NCBI RefSeq assembly: GCF_004339675.1
Contig: NZ_SLVM01000006.1
Span: 62,001-126,000 of the forward strand
Length of the DNA: 64,000 bases
DNA from: Rhodovulum steppense
GTDB lineage: Bacteria; Pseudomonadota; Alphaproteobacteria; Rhodobacterales; Rhodobacteraceae
Direction: 5' to 3'
Position numbers and translations under genes: made by a program. Shown piece after piece: positions 58,254 through 64,000 of this stretch. The notes beneath the pieces are model-generated. The model was not told the origin of the DNA. It saw nothing but the letters and a program-made list of their open reading frames with translations, and did not search any database. Positions within the stretch are counted from its first letter, which is position 1, and every line of letters begins with the position of its first letter.

Positions 58254-58997
58254 ATGATGAACTGGCCCGCGGGCGGGTCCGATCCGCTGCTCGAAGCATT
58301 GCAATCCGACCATCTGCCCGATCTGGGCCATGTCGACATGGCGGGATTGCTGGGCGACCCGCGGCTTGGCCGCAGGGCGCTGGTCTCGTCCTTCGGGGCG
58401 GAAAGTGCCGCGCTTCTGCATTTCGTCACGCAGCTTTTCCCCGACATGCCGGTGCTGTTCATCGACACCGGCCGACACTTTGCCGAAACGCTGAGCTATC
58501 GCGACCTGCTGGCCGAACGGCTGGGGCTGAACCTCGTGAACATCCTGCCCGATCCCGCGACACTGGCCGGCGAGGATGCGGACGGGCGGCTTCACGCGCG
58601 CGATCCGAACATGTGCTGCACCCTGCGCAAGACCTTTCCGCTGGCCGATGCGCTGGAAGGGTTCGACACATGGATCTCGGGGCGCAAGCGCTACCAGGGC
58701 GCGACCCGGGCCGCCCTGCCCGTGATCGAGCGCGACGGCAGCCATCTCAAGGTGAACCCGCTGGCCCTCTGGACCGAGGCCGATCTGGCGGCCTATTTCG
58801 CGGCGCATGACCTTCCCCGCCACCCGCTGGTGGATCGCGGCTATGCCTCGATCGGTTGCGCCCCCTGCACGCGGCCCGTGCGCAATGGCGAGGCGCTGCG
58901 CGCCGGCCGCTGGGCCGACAATCCCGACAAGACCGAATGCGGCATCCATCTGGGCCCCGATGGCCGTTTCGTGCGCGGGCGTCCCGGGCGGGGCTGA
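58254..58997 (+). CDS. cysH: Assimilatory APS/PAPS reductase
   Basis: A 247-residue adenylylsulfate-type sulfonucleotide reductase that makes sulfite for cysteine synthesis. The [4Fe-4S] ligands of APS-type enzymes are present: CC at 121-122 (NMCCTLRKTF), CAPC at 202-205, and the C-terminal nucleophile in TECGIH (Cys229). VSSFGAESAALLHFV is the P-loop-like PP motif. The four cluster cysteines favour APS over PAPS as substrate. It stands apart from other sulfate assimilation genes and just upstream of a sulfide oxidation cluster, but with its own stop and gap. Two ATGs (58254, 58257) are possible starts. Confidence 0.92.
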   Translation: MMNWPAGGSDPLLEALQSDHLPDLGHVDMAGLLGDPRLGRRALVSSFGAESAALLHFVTQLFPDMPVLFIDTGRHFAETLSYRDLLAERLGLNLVNILPDPATLAGEDADGRLHARDPNMCCTLRKTFPLADALEGFDTWISGRKRYQGATRAALPVIERDGSHLKVNPLALWTEADLAAYFAAHDLPRHPLVDRGYASIGCAPCTRPVRNGEALRAGRWADNPDKTECGIHLGPDGRFVRGRPGRG

Positions 58998-59065
58998 GAG
59001 CCCAGCACGGCGCAGGGCAACCCCGAAAGCGGGCGCAAAAACCTGACCGCGGCAAATATGAATCT

Positions 59066-59095
59066 TTGACATAGCTCCGCCTTGTTGCGTATACA
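59066..59095 (+). promoter_or_regulatory. Near-consensus promoter of the sulfide:quinone reductase operon
   Basis: TTGACA (59066-59071), an 18-base spacer and TATACA (59090-59095) match the housekeeping promoter closely, better than most in the window. An imperfect dyad with arms TTGC and GCAA (59085-59112) overlaps the -10 region and could be a repressor site. It begins about 70 bases past cysH. Confidence 0.75.
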
Positions 59096-59139
59096 CGCGC
59101 ATACACATGCAAGAATGCGAATGTCATAGGAGGAGACCG

Positions 59140-60459
59140 ATGGACCACCCGGATCGAATCGCCCTGTCGCGGCGCGGGTTTCTCGGTATGGCGGCCGGGG
59201 GGATGGCACTGGCCGGAACGGGGGCGCCCGCCCGGGCGCAAAAGATCCCCACCTCGGCGCGGATCGTGATCCTGGGCGCGGGCGCGGCCGGGACCACCAT
59301 GGCACGCCGCCTTGCCGAGCGGCTGGACGGCGCAACGATCACCATCGTCGATGCACGCAAGCGTCACCTCTACCAGCCCGGCTTCACGCTGATCGCGGCC
59401 GGGCTGAAACCGGCAAACTACGCGGTGTCCTCAACGGCGGAATGGCTGCCCAAAGGCGTCGAATGGATCGAGGAGGCCGCGGCCGAGATCGACCCCGAGG
59501 CGAACCGGATCGTCACCGCGGGCGGCAAGACCGTCGCCTATGACTTCCTGATCCTCGCCACGGGGCTGAAACTCGACTGGGACGCGGTCGAGGGCTTCGA
59601 CATGAACCTCGTCGGCACCAACGGGATCGGCGCGGTCTATGCCGGACCGGAACAGGCCGCCGCGACCTGGGGCGCGATGAACCGCTTCACCGACGAGGGC
59701 GGAAAGGCCGTGTTCTTCCGCCCCGCGACCGAGATGAAATGCGCGGGCGCACCGCTGAAATACACCTTCCTCACCGACGATTACGCGCGCCGCAAGGGCA
59801 GCCGCGGGCGGGTGGAAGTCCACTACCACGCCCATGCGGGGGCGCTGTTCTCGGTGCCGATCGTGAACGAGAAGGTGCGGATGCTGTTCGACGACCGGGG
59901 CGTGAAGACCCAATACAACCACGTCATCAAGGCAATCGACCCGGGGAAGAAGATACTCACCTTCGCCACCCCCGAGGGCGATATCGAGACCGATTACGAC
60001 TTCACCAACGTGATCCCGCCGATGGTGGCCCCCGACGTGCTGCGCAACTCGCCCCTGCCCTGGCAGGGTGGCCCCTGGATGAACGAGGGCTGGGCCGAGG
60101 TGAACCCGGAGACGATGCGCCATGTCCGCTATCCGAACGTCTTCGCGGTCGGCGATTGCGCGGGCGTGCCCAAGGGCAAGACCGCGGCTTCGGTCAAATG
60201 GCAGGTGCCGGTCGCCGAGGATCACCTGATCGCCGATATCGAGGGCAAGCTGAGCCCGGCCACCTATAACGGCTATACCTCCTGTCCGATGATCACCCGG
60301 GTCGGCCGTGCGATGCTGATCGAGTTCGACTACAAGAACAACCTGGTCGAATCCTTCCCCGGAGTGATCGCACCGCTGGAGGAATTGTGGATTTCCTGGC
60401 TGATGAAGGAGGTGGCGCTGAAGGCCACCTATAACGCGATGCTGCGCGGCAAGGCTTGA
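59140..60459 (+). CDS. Tat-exported sulfide:quinone oxidoreductase-like flavoprotein
   Basis: A 439-residue FAD enzyme of the sulfide:quinone reductase family. It has a twin-arginine signal (SRRGFLGMAAGGMALAGTG, residues 10-28), the FAD motif RIVILGAGAAGTTMARRL and the SQR type II redox cysteines in EMKCAGAPLKYTF (Cys201) and NGYTSCPMITR (Cys382). YPNVFAVGDCAGVPKGKTAA is the second FAD motif. It probably oxidises sulfide to sulfane sulfur in the periplasm and reduces quinone. The AGGAGGAG site fixes the start at 59140; an ATG 33 bases upstream lacks one. A near-consensus promoter lies before it, and a DUF5368 and a SLAC1-type gene follow. Confidence 0.9.
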   Translation: MDHPDRIALSRRGFLGMAAGGMALAGTGAPARAQKIPTSARIVILGAGAAGTTMARRLAERLDGATITIVDARKRHLYQPGFTLIAAGLKPANYAVSSTAEWLPKGVEWIEEAAAEIDPEANRIVTAGGKTVAYDFLILATGLKLDWDAVEGFDMNLVGTNGIGAVYAGPEQAAATWGAMNRFTDEGGKAVFFRPATEMKCAGAPLKYTFLTDDYARRKGSRGRVEVHYHAHAGALFSVPIVNEKVRMLFDDRGVKTQYNHVIKAIDPGKKILTFATPEGDIETDYDFTNVIPPMVAPDVLRNSPLPWQGGPWMNEGWAEVNPETMRHVRYPNVFAVGDCAGVPKGKTAASVKWQVPVAEDHLIADIEGKLSPATYNGYTSCPMITRVGRAMLIEFDYKNNLVESFPGVIAPLEELWISWLMKEVALKATYNAMLRGKA

Positions 60460-60471
60460 GGAGGACGGACC

Positions 60472-60831
60472 ATGAAGGAACTGACTTTCGGAACAATGAT
60501 CGCCGTGTTCGAGGAAATGTATGGCCCCTGGCTGTTCTGGGCCATGGTGCTCGTTGCTGCAATCATTACTCTGGCATTCATCTTTGTTCTGATTCGGGAC
60601 CGCAGCATTGAGGGCCGCTATCTGGCGCGGGCGGAGTTGACGGCACCGATCGGGGCAATCGCCGCGATCCTGTTCGTGCAATACATCACGAATTCGGGCT
60701 TTGCCGATATCGGCGGACCGATCGACGTGATCGTCGTGCTGATGATCGGGGTCATGGGGGCGGGCGGCCTGACCTTCCTGGCCTATGTGGCGCAGGCATT
60801 CATGAGGCAGCCCGGGAACAACCGGAACTGA
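60472..60831 (+). CDS. DUF5368 membrane protein
   Basis: A 119-residue protein with three hydrophobic segments (about 18-40, WLFWAMVLVAAIITLAFIFV; 57-75, APIGAIAAILFVQYI; 83-107, IDVIVVLMIGVMGAGGLTFL). It matches the DUF5368 family, which is found next to sulfide:quinone reductase genes in Rhodobacterales. No function is known; it could anchor the exported flavoprotein or carry electrons to quinone. It starts 12 bases past the flavoprotein gene behind GAGGAGG. The SLAC1-like gene follows after 21 bases. Confidence 0.8.
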   Translation: MKELTFGTMIAVFEEMYGPWLFWAMVLVAAIITLAFIFVLIRDRSIEGRYLARAELTAPIGAIAAILFVQYITNSGFADIGGPIDVIVVLMIGVMGAGGLTFLAYVAQAFMRQPGNNRN

Positions 60832-60852
60832 TTACAGGGGATCGCCACCGCG

Positions 60853-61836
60853 ATGAACGCATCCGTCGAAACCGGGACGGGCCAGCATGAAAGCCGCCTG
60901 GCCCATTTCCCGATCACCTTCTTCGCCACCGTCATGGGGATGCTCGGGCTGACGCTCGCGCTCCATGCCGGGGAACGGGCCTTCGGGCTGAGCGGGCTGT
61001 TTTCCAATACGGCGCTGATCGCCTCGGTGGCGCTGCTGGTGGCGGTGGCCGCACTTTACGGGCTGAAGCTGCTCACGCAGTTCCGGATGGCCGCCGCGGA
61101 ATGGCACCATCCGGTGCGGCTGGCCTTCTTTCCCACGGTCTCGATCTCGCTGATCCTGCTGGCAACCGCGCTGGTGGGCGCGCGCCCCGCACTGGCCGAA
61201 CCGATCTGGATCGTCGGCACCGTCCTTCAGGGCGGGCTGGCGCTTCTGGTGATCTCGGACTGGATCGGACATCGCGACTTCAAGCCGGGGCAAATGAACG
61301 CCGCCTGGTTCATCCCCGCGGTCGGCAACATCCTGGTGCCGATTGCAGGCGCGCCGCTGGGATATCTGGAAATCTCGTGGCTGTTCTTCTCGGGCGGCCT
61401 GGTGTTCTGGGTGGTGCTGCTGACGCTGGTGATGAACCGGCTGACCTTTCACGAACCGCTGCCGAGCCGCCTGCAGCCGACGCTGGTGATCCTGATCGCG
61501 CCGCCCGCTGTGGGTTTCCTCGCCTGGATGCGGCTGAATGGCGAGATGGACCAGTTGGCGATGTTCCTGATCCATGCGGCCTATGTCTTCGCGCTGATCG
61601 TGGCCACGCAATTGCCGAAGATCCTGCGGCTGCCCTTCGCGCTGTCGTTCTGGGCGCTCAGCTTTCCGCTGGCCGCGCTGACCGTGGCGACCTTCGTCTA
61701 TGCCGAGGAGATGGGATCGGCATTCCACAAGGGGCTGGGCGCGGGTCTGCTGGCGTTGCTGATCGCGGTGATCGCGGCTCTGGTCGCGCGCACCGGGCTG
61801 GCGATTGCGCGCGGCGAGATCTGTCGGCCGGAATAG
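60853..61836 (+). CDS. SLAC1/TehA-family anion channel or exporter
   Basis: A 327-residue protein of the TDT/SLAC1 family with about ten membrane helices (FPITFFATVMGMLGLTLALH first, later FIPAVGNILVPIAGAPLGYL and PTLVILIAPPAVGFLAWM). The family covers plant guard-cell anion channels, bacterial tellurite/C4-dicarboxylate permeases and the yeast sulfite exporter Ssu1. Next to a sulfide oxidising flavoprotein, export of sulfite or a related sulfur anion is a reasonable inference, but not shown. The ATG is separated from DUF5368 by 21 bases. The operon ends here, before a repeat copy. Confidence 0.85.
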   Translation: MNASVETGTGQHESRLAHFPITFFATVMGMLGLTLALHAGERAFGLSGLFSNTALIASVALLVAVAALYGLKLLTQFRMAAAEWHHPVRLAFFPTVSISLILLATALVGARPALAEPIWIVGTVLQGGLALLVISDWIGHRDFKPGQMNAAWFIPAVGNILVPIAGAPLGYLEISWLFFSGGLVFWVVLLTLVMNRLTFHEPLPSRLQPTLVILIAPPAVGFLAWMRLNGEMDQLAMFLIHAAYVFALIVATQLPKILRLPFALSFWALSFPLAALTVATFVYAEEMGSAFHKGLGAGLLALLIAVIAALVARTGLAIARGEICRPE

Positions 61837-61875
61837 GGCACGGCGGTTCCGGAGGTTCTCCCGCCCCCGGCCTGC

Positions 61876-61968
61876 GCGGGGCTGACGCCCCGCTTGTCCG
61901 GCGTTGGGCGTGGCCGCGCGCTGACGCGCGCGGCGCCTCCGGCGGGGGTATTTGAGCCAAGAAGAAGC
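61876..61968 (+). repeat. Hairpin and Rhodobacterales-type intergenic motif, copy D
   Basis: A 7-bp hairpin GCGGGGC-TGAC-GCCCCGC (61876-61893) is followed at 61936-61968 by CCTCCGGCGGGGGTATTTGA, then GCCAAGAAGAAG. It lies between the convergent ends of the SLAC1-like and znuB genes. The TGAC loop matches that of the trpS hairpin. Confidence 0.6.
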
Positions 61969-61975
61969 GGCCGGG

Positions 61976-62761
61976 TCAGGCGCGGCGGGGGGCGAGGCGG
62001 CTGAGCGCGAAAAGCGCGGTCGCGGCGACCACGATGCTGGGGCCCGCGGGCGTGTCGAAGGCAAGCGAGCCCCAGAGCCCGCCCAGCGCGGCGAGCCCCG
62101 CGAAGAGCGTGGCGAGAATGGCCATCGTTTCGGGCGAGCGGGAGAGCGGGCGGGCGGCCGCAGCGGGGATGATCAGCATCGCCACGATCAGCAGCGCGCC
62201 GACGACCTGAAGCGCGACCGCGACGACAAGAGCGAGCGCGACGGTCAGCGCCAGCCGTTCACGGCCGGGATCGAGCCCGGCGGCCTTGGCCAGTTCCTCG
62301 CTGACGGTGACGGTCAGCAGCGCGTTCCAGCGCCAGAGCAGAAGCGTCAGAACGCCGAGCGCGCCCGCCCAGATCACGGCAAGCTGGCTGCGTCCCACGG
62401 CGAGGATGTCGCCGAAGAGATAGGCCGACAGATCGACCCGCACCGCGGGCAGGAAGGAAACCGCCACAAGCCCGATGGCAAGCGCGCCATGGGCCAGCAC
62501 GCCAAGCGCCGTGTCGATCGCAAGGCCACGGCCCGCCAGCGCGGTCACGGTCAGCGCCATTGCCAGCGCCGTGGCCAGCGTGCCCGCGAAAAGCGAAATC
62601 TGGAAGGCCAGCGCCAGCGCCACGCCCAGAATCGCGGCATGGGCCGTTGCCTCGCCGAAATAGGCCATCCGGCGCCAGACGACGAAGCTGCCCAAGGGGC
62701 CGGCCGCGATGGCTACGGCCAGACCGGCAAGGGCGGCGCGGACGAGGAAATCATCCAGCAT
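61976..62761 (-). CDS. znuB: High-affinity zinc uptake permease ZnuB
   Basis: A 261-residue ABC-3 family permease for zinc. It has about eight helices and the conserved blocks VVWRRMAYFGEATAHAAILG (residues 27-46) and LSAYLFGDILAVGRSQLAVI (about 109-128), then ALLIVAMLIIPAAAARPLSR near the end. Its start overlaps the znuC stop region by 11 bases. With ZnuC and the zur gene upstream it forms zur-znuC-znuB; the ZnuA binding protein is probably encoded beyond the window, divergently. The stop is close to repeat copy D. Confidence 0.94.
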   Translation of the reverse strand: MLDDFLVRAALAGLAVAIAAGPLGSFVVWRRMAYFGEATAHAAILGVALALAFQISLFAGTLATALAMALTVTALAGRGLAIDTALGVLAHGALAIGLVAVSFLPAVRVDLSAYLFGDILAVGRSQLAVIWAGALGVLTLLLWRWNALLTVTVSEELAKAAGLDPGRERLALTVALALVVAVALQVVGALLIVAMLIIPAAAARPLSRSPETMAILATLFAGLAALGGLWGSLAFDTPAGPSIVVAATALFALSRLAPRRA

Positions 62762-63527
62762 GGGCGGGTTCCTTCGCCTCGTCCTTGGCGTGGGCATCGC
62801 CATGGGAATGGTCACAGGCGTCATGGTCGTGATCATGCGCATGCTGGTAAAGCGCCATGGTCCCCAGCGTGCCAAGCCCGAACAGCGCGCGGTATTCCGG
62901 CGCGGCGGTGACCACATGGGGCTGACCCTGGCAGCAGATATGGCCGTTCAGGCAGATCACCCGGTCAGAGGCCGCCATCACCACATGCAGGTCATGGCTG
63001 ACCATCAGGATGCCCGCGCCGGTCTGGTGCCGGACATCCTCGACCAGTTGATAGAAGGATGCGGTGCCGGGCTGGTCGAGGCCCTGCGTCGCCTCGTCCA
63101 GGATCAGCAGTTCCGGCTCGGCCAGCAAGGCGCGCGCCAGCAGCACCCGCTGGAACTGCCCGCCCGACAGCGCGGTCATCTGGCGGCCCTCGAGCCCCGG
63201 CACCCCGACATGGGCCAGCATCGCCGCGATCTCGGCCCGGCCGCGGCGGTCAGGCAGCGACAGGAAGCGCGCCACGCTCAGCGGCATCCGGTCGTCCACC
63301 GCCAGCCGCTGCGGCACATAGCCGATGCGCAGCCCGGCGCGGCGCGTCACCTGCCCCTCGGACGGCCGGACCACCCCCAGCAGCGCGCGCACCAGCGAGG
63401 ACTTGCCCGACCCGTTCGGGCCGACCAGTGTCACGATCTCGCCGGGCTCGATCGCGAAGGCGACATCTCGCAGCGCGATCACGCCGCCATAGCGCACCCC
63501 GAGCCCGCGCGCGGCGATCAGCGTCAT
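62751..63527 (-). CDS. znuC: Zinc uptake ATP-binding protein ZnuC
   Basis: A 258-residue ABC ATPase of the zinc/manganese uptake type: Walker A VGPNGSGKSSLVRALLGV, signature ALSGGQFQRVLLARALL, Walker B LLILDEATQGLDQPG and the switch His in LMVSHDLHVVM. A C-terminal tail rich in His and Asp (HAHDHDHDACDHSHGDAHA) is typical of ZnuC in this lineage and may bind zinc to tune uptake. The start overlaps the zur stop (ATGA), so zur, znuC and znuB are coupled. Confidence 0.95.
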   Translation of the reverse strand: MTLIAARGLGVRYGGVIALRDVAFAIEPGEIVTLVGPNGSGKSSLVRALLGVVRPSEGQVTRRAGLRIGYVPQRLAVDDRMPLSVARFLSLPDRRGRAEIAAMLAHVGVPGLEGRQMTALSGGQFQRVLLARALLAEPELLILDEATQGLDQPGTASFYQLVEDVRHQTGAGILMVSHDLHVVMAASDRVICLNGHICCQGQPHVVTAAPEYRALFGLGTLGTMALYQHAHDHDHDACDHSHGDAHAKDEAKEPAHAG

Positions 63528-64000
63528 TCGCTGCCCCCCTGGCAGGCGGGACAGAGGCCGACCGCCTCGATGCTCATCCGCTCGACCCGGAAGCCGAGCG
63601 GCCCGGCGGCCTGCCGAAGGGACGCGGCCACCGCGGCCCCCGGCGCCTCGGCCAGACCGTTGCAGGCCGAGCAGATCAGAAAGACAGGCACATGCGCCTC
63701 GCCCGGGTGCATGCAGGCGGCAAAGGCGTTCAGCCGCCGGATGCGATGGGCGAAGCCATGCTCGACCAGGAATTCCAGCGCGCGATAGGCCACGGGCGGC
63801 TGGCGGCCGAACCCCTCTTCGGCCAGCCGGTCGAGCACGTCATAGGCGCCCAGCGCCTGATGCGACTCGAGCAGGATTTCCAGCGCGCGGCGCCGCACTG
63901 GGGTCAGGCGCAGGCCCTTTGCCTCGGCCACGGCTTCGGCATGGGCAAGCGCCCCGTCGCGACAGGCGGCGTGGTCATGGCTGGCAAAGGCCAGCGTGCC
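63524..64000 (-). CDS. zur: Fur family zinc uptake regulator Zur (5' end beyond window)
   Basis: The visible 158 residues are the bulk of Zur, the zinc-sensing repressor of znu genes. They show the winged helix (GLRLTPVRRRALEILLESHQ, YDVLDRLAEEGFGRQPPVAY), the regulatory His/Cys cluster around RLNAFAACMHPGEAHVPVFL, and two zinc-structural CxxC pairs (LICSACNGL and GLCPACQGG). The frame runs on to the window edge with FASHDHAACRDGALAHAEA, and no ATG is present in that stretch, so the start lies just beyond base 64000. A GTG at 63931 is in frame but would drop the conserved HDHAAC opening. Confidence 0.92.
   Translation of the reverse strand, partial: GTLAFASHDHAACRDGALAHAEAVAEAKGLRLTPVRRRALEILLESHQALGAYDVLDRLAEEGFGRQPPVAYRALEFLVEHGFAHRIRRLNAFAACMHPGEAHVPVFLICSACNGLAEAPGAAVAASLRQAAGPLGFRVERMSIEAVGLCPACQGGSE

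Noticed and set aside
54077-58468. A 1463-codon open frame on the minus strand
   Set aside because: It lies antisense to the ABC exporter operon, is rich in Arg, Gly, His and Gln as expected for a GC-rich shadow frame, and has no recognisable domain.
59041-59139. A SqrR/BigR-type ATTC-N8-GAAT operator before the sulfide:quinone reductase gene
   Set aside because: GAAT occurs, but no ATTC partner at the required spacing was found, so control by SqrR cannot be claimed from this region.
1-64000. tRNA or rRNA genes, CRISPR arrays, prophage or insertion sequences
   Set aside because: All gaps between genes were read. No cloverleaf, spaced repeat array, transposase, integrase or flanking direct repeat was seen.

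Overview
The window is one contiguous piece of a chromosome from a high-GC alphaproteobacterium of the order Rhodobacterales (Rhodobacter, Rhodovulum or roseobacter type). Several things point there: dense, overlapping gene order with GTGA and ATGA junctions; cbb3 oxidase assembly genes ccoGHIS; an RpoH2-type heat-shock sigma factor behind an RpoE-like promoter; CtrA boxes; a LuxI/LuxR pair; the ethylmalonyl-CoA pathway genes ccr and ecm; and a lineage-type intergenic motif of the form CGGGGATATTTGGGCCAAGAAG. Nothing marks the window as a mobile island. No tRNA, rRNA, insertion sequence, integrase or CRISPR array was seen.

Layout. Bases 1-3286: the end of ccoG, then ccoH, ccoI and ccoS (cbb3 oxidase maturation). 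3375-8625: a VOC protein and a complete BMP-family (purine/nucleoside-type) ABC importer. 8733-11447: a D-amino-acid dehydrogenase-like flavoprotein, a DUF938 methyltransferase, an AhpD-like protein and an EF-hand protein. 11452-15602 (minus): a dimethylglycine dehydrogenase-like protein, and a 2-hydroxyacid dehydrogenase with a solitary PemK-like toxin gene. 15704-17168: an SH3 protein and a cation efflux protein. 17212-21672 (minus): MoeB/ThiF-like protein, dut, coaBC, ChaN-like protein, rpoH2. 21991-33781: comM, gshB-yraN-rsmI (minus), an LpoA-like lipoprotein, glnD, murJ, a rhomboid-like pseudoprotease and trpS. 33984-37797: VOC protein, branched-chain aminotransferase, universal stress protein, nfuA, tsaB, rimI. 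37893-42500: a second complete BMP-type ABC importer with a different gene order. 42548-44217: a TauE/SafE exporter with its TIGR02186 partner. 44220-47482 (minus): a conserved small protein, luxR, luxI and a RecD-like helicase. 47712-51203: ccr and ecm, divergent. 51248-53671 (minus): a ribosome hibernation factor and a glucosyl(mannosyl)glycerate synthesis pair. 53793-58093: an ABC exporter with HlyD-type adaptor. 58254-61836: an APS/PAPS reductase, then a sulfide:quinone reductase-like gene with DUF5368 and SLAC1-type membrane proteins. 61976-64000 (minus): znuB, znuC and the 3' part of zur.

How the parts fit. Most of the window is core metabolism. Regulation gives the most interesting reading. 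The rpoH2 promoter matches the RpoE (singlet-oxygen stress) consensus. A perfect CtrA box sits directly before the small-protein/luxR operon and a near-perfect one before comM, which suggests a link between CtrA, quorum sensing and DNA uptake or gene-transfer-agent reception. The sulfide oxidation module has its own near-consensus housekeeping promoter. Other points to check are an rsmI gene with no canonical start codon, a rhomboid lacking its catalytic residues, an orphan PemK-type toxin, and a recurring intergenic motif at four gene ends.
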